Positions 23,474 to 31,456 of a stretch of DNA of 44,795 nt are shown here, in pieces (within the stretch, counting starts at the first letter, position 1; each line of letters opens with the position of its first letter). The position numbers and the translations under genes were made by a program. Under the pieces are notes generated by a model. That model was given only the letters and a program-made list of their open reading frames with translations, made no database searches and had not been told where the DNA came from. Source of the DNA: CAXXOK01 sp036759125 (GTDB lineage: Bacteria > Bacillota > Clostridia > Christensenellales > Aristaeellaceae); assembly GCA_036759125.1 (NCBI GenBank), contig DAIOVG010000006.1:1-44795 (forward strand). The letters are read 5' to 3'.

Positions 23474-23944
23474 TTATGCTTCTTTCAGCCAGCGGATGAA
23501 CGCCGTTTTGTCTTCCCGGTTAAGCCCGCAGCTTTCATAGAAGCGGAAGGTTCCCTCGTCCTTGTTGCCGGTGGTGAGGGAGGCCTTGTAACAGCCGGCG
23601 GCTCTGGCGACGTTCACGGCCTCGGCCATTAAAGCGGAGGCGATGCCCTGGCGGCGGTGGGTCTGTGTGGTGATGACGTTTTCGATAATCGCGTAGGGGC
23701 GGGCGCTGCGGGTGAGGTTTTGAATCACGACCACGGTCACGCTGGCGACGATTTTACCCTCTGCCTCTGCGAGCAGAATGTGATAATAAGGATTGGACAA
23801 AATCGAATGCCAAACGAATTCCGCCCGCTCGTCTTCGGGCGCGGGGTCGCCGCGGTGCAGTTCTTCGTACAGCTTCAAAAGAGCGGGCAAGTCTTCGGCG
23901 CGCGCTTTTTTGATTTGGATAGGGTTGGTCACAGTCTGGTTCAT
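23474..23944 (-). CDS. GNAT-family N-acetyltransferase
   Basis: A 156-residue acetyl-CoA-dependent acetyltransferase. IIENVITTQTHRRQGIASAL holds strand 4 and motif A with the acetyl-CoA-binding R-R-x-G-I-A pyrophosphate loop, and FRFYESCGLNREDKTAF is the usual C-terminal motif B. The start is ATG at 23942-23944 after GGGAG; longer in-frame starts lack family similarity. It is a single gene between its own terminator and the aconitase terminator. The acceptor (small amine, amino acid or protein) cannot be told from sequence. Confidence 0.9.
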   Translation of the reverse strand: MNQTVTNPIQIKKARAEDLPALLKLYEELHRGDPAPEDERAEFVWHSILSNPYYHILLAEAEGKIVASVTVVVIQNLTRSARPYAIIENVITTQTHRRQGIASALMAEAVNVARAAGCYKASLTTGNKDEGTFRFYESCGLNREDKTAFIRWLKEA

Positions 23945-24130
23945 CTGGTGTCTCCCTTCCGAATAATGAATAAGTCCGTATGAATCTATGCACTGTGCGC
24001 AGTGCGGGGTCATAAATTGCGTTCCGGCCGTCTCGGAGCCGGGGTGTTTTGCTTGAGTATGATTTGCCTTGGCTGTTTTGTCAACCCTGAACCATAGCGC
24101 CGCTGATTCCATGCCAGTGTCGCCGCTGCC

Positions 24131-24165
24131 AAAAAAAAGCGGGAAGCCCTGTCGCTTCCCGCTTT
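24131..24165 (-). terminator. Terminator of the aconitase gene
   Basis: On the minus strand a perfect 11-bp stem (AAAGCGGGAAG / CTTCCCGCTTT) with an eight-base loop runs into eight T. It lies 20 bases after the aconitase stop. Confidence 0.92.
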
Positions 24166-24184
24166 GCATACCCGTTGCGTGCGC

Positions 24185-26107
24185 CTACTGCGCGGCCTTG
24201 ATCTGGTTGATCAGCCCGCCCGCGAGGAGCATCGCCTGCTGGCGGGGGCTGAGCGCAAGCGCCGTGTTGACGGTGAACCCCTTGGTGACGTTTTTGACGG
24301 GAATCACGGAGACGCCCTCCGTAATCAGCTTGCGGACGTCGCTGAGCTCCAGCTCGTCGTCGATATCGAAACGGTCGTAATCCGTCTCGTTTTCGAAGGT
24401 CAGGGGCAGGATGCCGTTGTTGATCAGATTATCCTTGTGGATGCGCGCAAAGCTCTTGGCGATCACGCCGCGAATTTTAAGATACAGCGGAACCAGCGCC
24501 GCGTGCTCGCGGCTGGAGCCCTGCCCGTAGTTCTGCCCGGCGATCAAAAAGCCACCGCCCGCCGCCTTGGCGCGCGCGGGAAAGGTTTCGTCCACCGGGG
24601 TCAGGCAGTATTCCGAAAGCTTGGGGATGTTGGAGCGGAAGGGCAGAAGCTTGGAATCGCTGGGCATGATGTGGTCGGTGGTGATGTTGTCTTCCATTTT
24701 GAGGAGCGCCTTGCCCCTGAGGCTGTCTGCCAGGGCCTCGGCCTTGGGGAAGGGCTGGATGTTCGGGCCGCAGACGACCTCCACGTCGTTTCCGGCCTCG
24801 GCGGGGGGGATGATGAGGTTGTCGTTATACAGGAAGGTTTCCGGCATATCAACCGAAAGATCGGTCTCCAGCGTGCGCGGATCGGTCAGCACCCCGGCCA
24901 GGGCGCTGGCGGCGGCTGTTTCGCAGGACACCAGATAGATGCCCGCCGATTTGGTGCCGCTGCGGCCAAAGAAATTGCGGTTGTTGGTGCGTAAGCTTAC
25001 CGCGCCCGTGCGCGGGCTCTGCCCCATGCCGATGCAGAATCCGCAGGCCGTTTCGTTGATACGCGCGCCCGCCTGAATCATATCATTGAGCGCGCCGTTT
25101 TTGGCCAGCATCCCCAGCACCTGGCGGGAGCCGGGCGCGATGATCAGGCTGACCTCCGGGTGGACGGTTTTGCCTTTTAAAATCTTCGCCACGCGCATCA
25201 TATCCAAATAGCTGGAGTTGGTGCAGGAGCCGATGCAAACCTGGTCGACCTTGATGCTGCCGGTCGCTTCCACAGTCTGCACGTTATCGGGCATGTGGGG
25301 GAGCGCCACCAGCGGCTGCAGGGCGGACAGATCAATTTCGATGACCTCATCGTAGGCTGCGTCGGCCGAGGGCAGCATTTCCACGTAGTCCTGCCCGCGC
25401 CCCTGCGCCTGCATAAACTGCCGGGCGTTTTCATCGGCGGGGAAAATGCTGGTCGTCGCGCCCAGCTCCGCGCCCATGTTGGTGATAGTGGCGCGCTCGG
25501 GGATGGAAAGGCTTTTTACGCCCTCGCCCGTGTATTCCATCACCTTGCCCACGCCGCCCTTGACGGTCAAAATGCGCAGCACTTCCAAAATCACATCTTT
25601 GGCGGCCACCCCGCGCGAAAGCTTTCCGGTCAGCTTAATGTTCGTCACCGACGGGCAGGGGATGGAGTACGCCCCGCCGGACATGGCCACCGCCACGTCC
25701 AGCCCGCCCGCGCCGATGGCGAGCATGCCCAGGCCGCCCGCCGTGGGGGTGTGACTGTCGGAGCCCAGCAGGGTTTTGCCGGGGACGGCAAAGCGCTCCA
25801 GATGCACCTGATGGCACACGCCGTTGCCGGGCTTGGAGAGGTACACGCCGTGCTTTTTGGTGACAGTCTCCAGGTATTTATGGTCGTCGGCGTTCTCAAA
25901 CCCCGACTGAATGGTGTTATGGTCGATATACGCTACCGAAAGCTCGGTTTTCACACGCGGAACCTCCATGGCCTCAAATTGCAGATAGGCCATGGTGCCG
26001 GTGGAATCCTGGGTGAGCGTCTGGTCGATTTTGATGGCGATCTCGGTGCCCGGCGTAAGCGTGCCTTCCACCAGGTGGTTTTTGAGGATTTGATACGTGA
26101 GATTCAT
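24185..26107 (-). CDS. Aconitate hydratase (short, ~640-residue type)
   Basis: A 640-residue [4Fe-4S] enzyme that interconverts citrate and isocitrate. The three cluster cysteines are visible: one in CIGSCTNSS and two in CGFCIGMGQSP. Other family segments are LLGSDSHTPTAGGLGMLAIG, NFFGRSG and the swivel-domain QNYGQGSSREHAAL. The length fits the compact aconitase type found in many anaerobes rather than the ~900-residue AcnA. The ATG follows GGAGG. Isocitrate dehydrogenase and citrate synthase are not nearby, so it is a stand-alone unit, ending in a strong terminator. Its promoter carries a Rex-like site, which would tie expression to the NADH/NAD ratio, and its leader has an unexplained terminator-like hairpin. 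Confidence 0.95.
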   Translation of the reverse strand: MNLTYQILKNHLVEGTLTPGTEIAIKIDQTLTQDSTGTMAYLQFEAMEVPRVKTELSVAYIDHNTIQSGFENADDHKYLETVTKKHGVYLSKPGNGVCHQVHLERFAVPGKTLLGSDSHTPTAGGLGMLAIGAGGLDVAVAMSGGAYSIPCPSVTNIKLTGKLSRGVAAKDVILEVLRILTVKGGVGKVMEYTGEGVKSLSIPERATITNMGAELGATTSIFPADENARQFMQAQGRGQDYVEMLPSADAAYDEVIEIDLSALQPLVALPHMPDNVQTVEATGSIKVDQVCIGSCTNSSYLDMMRVAKILKGKTVHPEVSLIIAPGSRQVLGMLAKNGALNDMIQAGARINETACGFCIGMGQSPRTGAVSLRTNNRNFFGRSGTKSAGIYLVSCETAAASALAGVLTDPRTLETDLSVDMPETFLYNDNLIIPPAEAGNDVEVVCGPNIQPFPKAEALADSLRGKALLKMEDNITTDHIMPSDSKLLPFRSNIPKLSEYCLTPVDETFPARAKAAGGGFLIAGQNYGQGSSREHAALVPLYLKIRGVIAKSFARIHKDNLINNGILPLTFENETDYDRFDIDDELELSDVRKLITEGVSVIPVKNVTKGFTVNTALALSPRQQAMLLAGGLINQIKAAQ

Positions 26108-26256
26108 GAATGTCCTCCTTCGTCATGGGTTCCGCGCCCTGCATTTTCCAGGCCTGCGGCATGGGCTGCTGTCCGCCCGGCAGGAATCCGCCAAGTACGG
26201 CGGCGCGCCTTTGATACGCACGGCGCACGGATTGCCTGCATCGGCAGGCGCATATG

Positions 26257-26278
26257 AAAAAAGCCCGCGGTTGCGGGC
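26257..26278 (-). terminator. Terminator-like hairpin inside the aconitase leader
   Basis: On the minus strand GCCCGC, four-base loop, GCGGGC and then TTTTTT. No gene on that strand ends upstream of it; the only thing feeding it is the aconitase promoter about 110 bases before. That position suggests an attenuator, or the end of a short RNA. Confidence 0.65.
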
Positions 26279-26387
26279 ATTGGCCTGCGTTTTGCTGATC
26301 AAAACCGGCTGTCGCTCCACATCGAACGCTTCTTCATCATACCCGCTATGGGGATAAAGTCAATGAAGCGAATGGAAAAGTGCATAT

Positions 26388-26416
26388 TGTATACATACTG
26401 GTTAAATATTTAACAA
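26388..26416 (-). promoter_or_regulatory. Aconitase promoter overlapped by a Rex-like operator
   Basis: On the minus strand -35 TTGTTA (26411-26416), 17 bases, -10 TATACA (26388-26393). The 18 bases at 26399-26416 read TGGTTAAATATTTAACAA on the plus strand and differ at one position from the clostridial Rex consensus TTGTTAANNNNTTAACAA. Rex is an NADH-sensing repressor. Binding here would cover the -35 and spacer. Confidence 0.65.
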
Positions 26417-26629
26417 GTTTAAGTCGGCGCATCCTGTTCGGCATAAACAGCGGCGCGCCACGCCCCGGGTACCTGGTAAACAACGAATTCCGCCGGGCGT
26501 TATCCGGCGGGAGGTGTACCAAAGGCGACGGTCGGCTTGCTCCTTGATACATGCCGCTGCCTGCCGCAGAAACCCCGCGATGCCGTCCATGCCGTGCCAA
26601 GGCAAACGGTCCGCCCTGCGCGCCTCGCC

Positions 26630-26658
26630 TTGTGCCCGCCGCCCCGGCGGAGTATACT
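26630..26658 (+). promoter_or_regulatory. Promoter of the Nudix gene
   Basis: TTGTGC (26630-26635), 17 bases, TATACT (26653-26658), about 30 bases before the Nudix ATG. The -10 is good and the -35 moderate. Confidence 0.55.
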
Positions 26659-26690
26659 GTCACATGCAATCGAAATGGGAGGGATATTCA

Positions 26691-27200
26691 ATGAAGGAAC
26701 GCTGGGACGCCTACCTGCCCGACGGGCGAAAGGCCGGGCAAACGCTGTTTCGCGGCGAGCCGATCCCAAACGGGCTTTTTCACATCGTCGCCGACGTGCT
26801 GGTGAAGCATACGGACGGTACGTATCTAGTGATGCAGCGGGATTTCCGCAAGGAGGGCTACCCCGGCAAGTTTGAGGCCGGAGCCAGCGGCGCGATTTTG
26901 CAGGGTGAAACTCCCTTCGAGGGCGCGATGCGGGAACTGCGGGAGGAGACCGGCATCCATGCCGACTCGCTCACCTTCCTGTTCGCCGCCAGCGACCTGA
27001 CACAGACCCTGTACTTCAGCTATCTCTGCCTCACGGACTGCGACAAGCAATCCGTTACCCTGCAGGAGGGCGAAACCATATCCTACCGCTGGCTTGCAGA
27101 GAAAGCGTTCTTCGCGTTCATCCAAACCGACGCCTTCGCCTCCGGCCCGCTGACGCGCTGGCAGCCGTACTGGGATGTCGTGCGTTCCCTGGGCCAATAA
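26691..27200 (+). CDS. Nudix hydrolase, IPP-isomerase-like group
   Basis: A 169-residue Nudix protein. The full Nudix box G-x5-E-x7-REL-x-EE-x-GI begins at about residue 65 (GAILQGE ... RELREETGI), with the metal-binding glutamates intact. The opening segment, with ERWDAYLPDG and FHIVADVLV, resembles Nudix proteins of the IPP-isomerase-like group, which hydrolyse nucleoside diphosphate derivatives; this enzyme's substrate is unknown. The ATG at 26691 follows GGGAGGG. It is monocistronic, with its own promoter, upstream of pfkA. Confidence 0.88.
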   Translation: MKERWDAYLPDGRKAGQTLFRGEPIPNGLFHIVADVLVKHTDGTYLVMQRDFRKEGYPGKFEAGASGAILQGETPFEGAMRELREETGIHADSLTFLFAASDLTQTLYFSYLCLTDCDKQSVTLQEGETISYRWLAEKAFFAFIQTDAFASGPLTRWQPYWDVVRSLGQ

Positions 27201-27234
27201 GGTTCCGCTTTCGCTAAAACGATTTCCGGCTCTA

Positions 27235-27263
27235 TTGCCGTCTTCCATGCCCTGTGCTATACT
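27235..27263 (+). promoter_or_regulatory. Promoter of pfkA
   Basis: TTGCCG (27235-27240), 17 bases, TATACT (27258-27263) with a TG one base before the -10 (extended -10). It lies about 50 bases before the pfkA start. Confidence 0.7.
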
Positions 27264-27314
27264 CTCAAATGGATACAGCGCACCATTTTCCCTCTAGAAT
27301 AAGGAGATACAGGT

Positions 27315-28448
27315 ATGAGTAAAACCTTCGGCGTCCTCACCAGCGGCGGCGACAGCCCCGGAATGAATGCGGCAGTCGTCAGCGTCGCGCGCTTTGCCGA
27401 GCAGTACGGCATCGACCTGATGGGCATCCGGCGCGGCTACAACGGATTGCTGGGCAAAAACGATAACGAGCTTAACGATATCCGCAAGCTCCGGTCCGAA
27501 ACGGTGCTGGATATTTTGGATCTGCGCGGCACCTATCTGCGCACCGCACGGTGCGAGGAGTTTAAACTGCCTGAGGTGCTGGACAGGGTCGCCGACGACC
27601 TGAAGCATAAATACCACATCGACGGCCTGGTCATTATCGGCGGCGACGGCAGCTACAAGGGCGCGCTGGATTTGTGCAAGCGCGGCATTCCCTGCGTGGG
27701 CATCCCCGGCACGATTGACAACGACCTGCCCTATACCGAGGCGACGCTTGGCTACGACACGGCCGTGAACGTTTGCGTGGAAGCCGTGCGCTCCATCCGC
27801 GCCACCAGCCGCAGCCACGACAGGCCCCACGTAGTGGAGGTCATGGGCCGCTACTGCGGCGATATCGCCATGCGCACCGCCATTGCCACCGGCGCAGAGT
27901 TTGTGATCGTGCCCGAGCGCAAATGGGATCTGCGCGATGTGGTCAAGCGTTTGAACAGCCAAATCGCAAACGGCAACAGCCGCGCGACCATCATCATCTG
28001 CGAGCACGCGTGGGAAAACGGCAACATGGCCGACTACCCCTGGCAGGAGGTTTTGTGCGAGCACGACAAGTGCGTGCATGAGGATACGCCGTTCTCGTCC
28101 CAGAACATGGCCCGTGTGCTCAAGTACGAGTGCGGCGTCGAAGTGCGCTCCACGGTGATCGGCTACACCCAGCGCGGCGCCATCCCCACGGCGTACGACT
28201 CCGCCTTCGCTTTTGAGGCCGGGCGCATGGCCGTGGACCTGCTCTTGCACAAAACGCCAGAGCCGGACGACGGCTTTGCCATCGGCGTGCGCGACGGCCG
28301 CGTGTTCCACACCTCGCTGCGCCGCGCGGCGCTCAAGCTTGACCACCGCCCGTTCAACGAGGAGCTTTACCACACCGTGAACACCTTGCCCTACCTGCCC
28401 CGCGAGGACGACCTGATTCTGGTTGCGGCCCGCAACGTGAAGAAATGA
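27315..28448 (+). CDS. pfkA: ATP-dependent 6-phosphofructokinase
   Basis: A 377-residue group A phosphofructokinase, phosphorylating fructose 6-phosphate in glycolysis. Motifs: GVLTSGGDSPGMNA (phosphate-binding N-terminus), IIGGDGSY and GIPGTIDNDL with the catalytic Asp of TIDND. The Gly after GGD and the Gly before TIDND are those of ATP-using enzymes. Pyrophosphate-using relatives have Asp and Lys there. It is about 55 residues longer than the E. coli enzyme, mostly towards the C-terminus. The ATG follows AAGGAG. Its stop overlaps the next gene by four bases, so it is coupled to a HAD phosphatase. Confidence 0.94.
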   Translation: MSKTFGVLTSGGDSPGMNAAVVSVARFAEQYGIDLMGIRRGYNGLLGKNDNELNDIRKLRSETVLDILDLRGTYLRTARCEEFKLPEVLDRVADDLKHKYHIDGLVIIGGDGSYKGALDLCKRGIPCVGIPGTIDNDLPYTEATLGYDTAVNVCVEAVRSIRATSRSHDRPHVVEVMGRYCGDIAMRTAIATGAEFVIVPERKWDLRDVVKRLNSQIANGNSRATIIICEHAWENGNMADYPWQEVLCEHDKCVHEDTPFSSQNMARVLKYECGVEVRSTVIGYTQRGAIPTAYDSAFAFEAGRMAVDLLLHKTPEPDDGFAIGVRDGRVFHTSLRRAALKLDHRPFNEELYHTVNTLPYLPREDDLILVAARNVKK

Positions 28449-29134
28449 GCGTTTCCTTACTGCTTTGCGACGTCGACAATACCATTTTTGATTTTCGCCG
28501 CGCCGAACGGGAGGCCTACGCCGCCGTTGCGGCGCGCTTTTCCTTGCCGGACGACGAGGATCTGTACCTGGTTTATAAGGCGATCAACACCTTTCACTGG
28601 CAAAAGCTGCGGCGCGGCGAAACCACGGCCGCGCGCCTGCGGCTGGACCGCTTTGCCGATTTTATGGCCGCCCTGGGCATCGAGGACGCGGACATCCCCG
28701 CGATGAGCGCGTATTTTGTGGACATGCTCGGTCTGCAGTGCACCCCGGTTGACGGCGCGGAGGAATTTCTCCGCCGCACGTCCGCGCGCATGCCCGTGTG
28801 CTTTGTCACCAACGGCTTTGCCGCCGTGCAGAAGGCGCGCATGCAGCGCTCGCCCCTGCGCCGCTATGTCACCGACGTGCTGATTTCAGAGGAGTTTGCA
28901 AACGCCAAGCCGCACCCCGAAATGCTGCTGGAGGCCATGCGGCGCACCGGCGTAACCGATCCGGCGCAGGTCCTTATGATCGGCGACAACGAAAGCACCG
29001 ACATCCAGGCCGCCAAAGCCGCGGGCACGAAAAGCATTCTGTTTTTATGCGGCGACGAGCCGCCAGCGCAGTCCCAGGCGGATTTCGTCACCGATTCGCT
29101 CCTGGACGCGGCGGAGTATATCCTGCGCCCGTAA
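28445..29134 (+). CDS. YjjG-type HAD phosphatase (noncanonical pyrimidine nucleotidase-like)
   Basis: A 229-residue HAD-superfamily hydrolase. Motif I is DVDNTIFDF (nucleophile Asp9 and acid Asp11), motif II TNGF, and the Lys of motif III lies in ANAKPHPEMLLEAM. Motif IV is GDNESTDI. These match the YjjG/YfnB branch, whose studied members dephosphorylate noncanonical pyrimidine nucleotides. Some relatives act on sugar phosphates. The ATG overlaps the pfkA stop by four bases (28445-28448), so it is translated with phosphofructokinase. A link to sugar-phosphate clean-up is possible but not shown. Confidence 0.82.
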   Translation: MSVSLLLCDVDNTIFDFRRAEREAYAAVAARFSLPDDEDLYLVYKAINTFHWQKLRRGETTAARLRLDRFADFMAALGIEDADIPAMSAYFVDMLGLQCTPVDGAEEFLRRTSARMPVCFVTNGFAAVQKARMQRSPLRRYVTDVLISEEFANAKPHPEMLLEAMRRTGVTDPAQVLMIGDNESTDIQAAKAAGTKSILFLCGDEPPAQSQADFVTDSLLDAAEYILRP

Positions 29135-29154
29135 GCCTTAGCGAGGTGAAGCGT

Positions 29155-29532
29155 ATGGCTCAAACCGATATCGGCTGCTGCGGCGCTTACTGCAAGCCCT
29201 GCCGCGCCTTTACCTCCGGCGCCTGCCGGGGCTGCCGCCACGGCTATGCTTCGGGCGCGCGCGACCTTGCCAAAGCCAAATGCGTTTTGAAGGTTTGCTG
29301 CCTTCAAAAGGGTTACCAAACCTGCGCCGACTGCCCCGCCTACGACAGCTGTCCGTCCCTTGCAGGATTCTATGGAAAAAACGGAGCCAAATACCGGAAA
29401 TATCAGCAGGCGACGCGCTATATCCGCGACTGCGGATACGATGCCTTTGTGCGCATTGCCGACGCATGGACCGGCGCATGCGGCAAATATCCGCGGCAGG
29501 GGCGACCAGTTGACAGCCCCTTCTCTGATTGA
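29155..29532 (+). CDS. Cysteine-rich DUF3795-type protein
   Basis: A 125-residue cytoplasmic protein with at least 13 cysteines in paired motifs: CCGAYCKPC near the start, CRGC, KVCC and TCADCPAYDSC. This pattern is that of the DUF3795 family, short proteins expected to bind zinc or an iron-sulfur cluster, with no known function. The ATG at 29155 follows GAGGTGAA and lies 20 bases after the HAD phosphatase, so it is probably the last gene of the pfkA unit. A new promoter for frr overlaps its stop codon. Confidence 0.75.
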   Translation: MAQTDIGCCGAYCKPCRAFTSGACRGCRHGYASGARDLAKAKCVLKVCCLQKGYQTCADCPAYDSCPSLAGFYGKNGAKYRKYQQATRYIRDCGYDAFVRIADAWTGACGKYPRQGRPVDSPFSD

Positions 29533-29539
29533 GTACAAT
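29510..29539 (+). promoter_or_regulatory. Promoter of frr operon
   Basis: A consensus TTGACA (29510-29515), 18 bases, TACAAT (29534-29539). It overlaps the end of the DUF3795 gene and lies about 32 bases before frr, allowing strong independent expression of the frr-uppS-cdsA group. Confidence 0.75.
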
Positions 29540-29571
29540 AAACGAAACAATCCCGGAAAGGTGGACAATCT

Positions 29572-30129
29572 ATGTATCGTGAAGTGATCGAGACCGCGAA
29601 GGATAAAATGCACAAAACCATTCACGTATTCCAGTCCGAGCTTCGTTCCATCCGAGCCGGCCGTGCCAACCCGCAGCTTTTGGAGCGCGTGATGGTGGAT
29701 TACTACGGCTCGCCCACGCCGCTGACGCAGATGGGCAACGTTTCTGCGCCCGAACCGCGCATGCTGCTGGTGAGCGTTTGGGATCAGTCGGCCCTGTCGC
29801 TGGTGGAAAAGGCCATTCAGAAGTCGGATCTGGGCCTCAACCCCAGCAACGACGGCAAGGTCATCCGCCTGGTCATCCCCGAGCTGACCGAGGAGCGCCG
29901 CAAGGATTTGACCAAGCTGGTCGCCAAAACCACGGAGGAAGCCAAGGTCGCCGTCCGGTCCATCCGCCGCGACGCGATGGATCACGTGAAAAAGCAGCAG
30001 AAGGACTCCCTGATCACCGAGGACGACCTGAAAATCGCCGAGAAGAAGATTCAGGAACTGACCGACGAATCCGTCAAAGAGCTTGATGAGCTCGCTGCCG
30101 CCAAAGACAAGGAAATCATGGAAGTTTGA
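29572..30129 (+). CDS. frr: Ribosome recycling factor
   Basis: A 185-residue protein that, with EF-G, splits post-termination ribosomes. The N-terminal SELRSIRAGRANPQLLERV matches the conserved RTGRA helix region, the middle PEPRMLLVSVWD and IRLVIPELTEERRKDL are family hallmarks, and the length is exact. pyrH, which precedes frr in most Bacillota, is absent. Instead there is a fresh promoter and a DUF3795 gene. The stop overlaps the start of a small unknown gene. Confidence 0.97.
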   Translation: MYREVIETAKDKMHKTIHVFQSELRSIRAGRANPQLLERVMVDYYGSPTPLTQMGNVSAPEPRMLLVSVWDQSALSLVEKAIQKSDLGLNPSNDGKVIRLVIPELTEERRKDLTKLVAKTTEEAKVAVRSIRRDAMDHVKKQQKDSLITEDDLKIAEKKIQELTDESVKELDELAAAKDKEIMEV

Positions 30130-30497
30130 AGAAAACCTTTGAGCATCTCCTGGGCCTGAACGCAAAGGACGCGCTGGCGATTTTGAAAAGCGCCGGTATT
30201 TTCGATGTGCGGATTACCTTCACCTCCGCACCCGCGCCTTTGCATGCCCGGCCCGGCAGCCAGCCCGAGGACGACGCCCGAACGCACAGCGCGCTGGAGG
30301 GCATCGCCGGGCAGTTTACCGTATCCGAGGACGACGACGCTTTAGCCCCGCCGGATCCCCTGCTTGAGCCGGAGCTTACCGACGGGCTGATCACCCAGGC
30401 CCGCGTGATTGGCGTGCGGGACGACGGACGCCAGCTGATCGTATCGCGCTTCCGCGTTTCGCCAAAGGTGCCGGACGCGCCGGTTCCGGGGGTATAA
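30126..30497 (+). CDS. Small unknown protein, frr-uppS interval (PASTA-like N-terminus)
   Basis: A 123-residue protein with a TTG start overlapping the frr stop (TTGA at 30126-30129), so it is translated with frr. The first ~35 residues read LGLNAKDALAILKSAGI then VRITFTSAP. This resembles the helix and strand of a PASTA-type fold (Gly-x-x-x-x-Ala-x-x-x-Leu-x-x-x-Gly). The middle is acidic and proline-rich and probably disordered, and the last ~30 residues (ARVIGVRDDGRQLIVSRFRV) form likely strands. No signal peptide or catalytic motif is visible. I do not recognise a named family; conserved placement between frr and uppS would be the best clue. Confidence 0.65.
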   Translation: MKKTFEHLLGLNAKDALAILKSAGIFDVRITFTSAPAPLHARPGSQPEDDARTHSALEGIAGQFTVSEDDDALAPPDPLLEPELTDGLITQARVIGVRDDGRQLIVSRFRVSPKVPDAPVPGV

Positions 30498-30610
30498 AGC
30501 CTCCACGGCCGCTTTTTCGGCATGATTGCAAAGGCTGTCCCGGCTTCCCTTTAGTTATGCCGCGTTGCCGTTCCCCGCACAACCGCGCTTTTTTGAAAGA
30601 GGTCCCCATC

Positions 30611-31333
30611 ATGGCCGATCGACCGCTGGATACCACCCGCCTGCCGCGCCACGTCGGCATTATTATGGACGGCAACGGCCGCTGGGCCAATCAGCACAAG
30701 CTCCTGGTGGCGCTTGGGCACAACGCGGGCGTCCAGGCGATGCGCAACATCATCCGCGATGCCAACGACCTGGGACTTGAGGTGCTTACGCTGTACGCGT
30801 TCTCCACGGAGAACTGGAAGCGGTCCAAAGCCGAGGTGGACGCGCTGATGGCGCTTTTACTCAAGTATTTCCGCCAGGACATTGACGAGCTGAAGGAAAA
30901 GAACGTCCGTGTCCTCATCCTGGGCGATAAGGACGGCATGCCCGCCCCCCAGCGCGAGGCGCTGTACGACGCGGAGGAACGCACCAAGGCCTGCACCGGC
31001 ATGCAGCTGTGCCTGGCCATCAACTACGGCGGCCGCGCCGAGCTGGTGCGCGCCGCCAAGCTGCTGGCAAAGGAAGCCCTTGCCGGGCAGCTGGATCCCG
31101 AAGCCATCGACGAGGCCCTGTTCTCGCGCCGATTGTACACGGCGGGGCTGCCGGACGTGGATCTGCTCATCCGCACCAGCGGGGAGATGCGGCTGTCCAA
31201 CTACCTGCTCTGGCAGAGCGCCTACGCGGAGTACGCGTTTCCCCCCATGCTCTGGCCGGATTTCACGGTAGAGGATTTCCACGCCTGTCTGGCCGCCTAC
31301 CAGCAGCGCAACCGGCGCTTTGGCGGCCGCTGA
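30611..31333 (+). CDS. uppS: Isoprenyl transferase (undecaprenyl diphosphate synthase)
   Basis: A 240-residue cis-prenyltransferase that extends farnesyl diphosphate to undecaprenyl diphosphate, the lipid carrier for wall polymers. Signature segments: HVGIIMDGNGRWA with the catalytic Asp, ALYAFSTENW-like TLYAFSTENWKRS, and the C-terminal RTSGEMRLSNYLLWQSAYAE. The ATG at 30611 is chosen because it follows GAAAGAGG; the frame extends 18 codons upstream without family similarity. It is followed by cdsA, the common Bacillota order frr-uppS-cdsA. Confidence 0.96.
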   Translation: MADRPLDTTRLPRHVGIIMDGNGRWANQHKLLVALGHNAGVQAMRNIIRDANDLGLEVLTLYAFSTENWKRSKAEVDALMALLLKYFRQDIDELKEKNVRVLILGDKDGMPAPQREALYDAEERTKACTGMQLCLAINYGGRAELVRAAKLLAKEALAGQLDPEAIDEALFSRRLYTAGLPDVDLLIRTSGEMRLSNYLLWQSAYAEYAFPPMLWPDFTVEDFHACLAAYQQRNRRFGGR

Positions 31334-31456
31334 TATATCGGCGGGGCTGCGGCTGTTGGCGGTTGACCGGACATAACAAAAAGTATTTCGAGAGAAATTG
31401 CGCAGCTGCGGCACGGCAACAGCCTGGCGCGGCCGCAATATGTGGAGGGCAGCATC

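Larger units (their letters stand above)
26108..26690. other. Non-coding stretch: aconitase leader and divergent Nudix promoter
   Basis: 583 bases with no convincing gene. From left to right it holds about 150 bases of aconitase leader, a small GC hairpin (26233-26248), a terminator-like hairpin on the minus strand (26257-26278), about 110 further leader bases and the aconitase promoter with a Rex-like site (26388-26416). A 7-bp hairpin (26490-26510, CCGCCGG / CCGGCGG) and the Nudix promoter (26630-26658) follow. I recognise no known riboswitch in the leader. Confidence 0.5.

Noticed and set aside
26123..26320. 65-codon ORF in the aconitase leader as a leader peptide gene
   Set aside because: It reads straight through the terminator-like hairpin, has no ribosome site and has no amino-acid run that would suggest attenuation.
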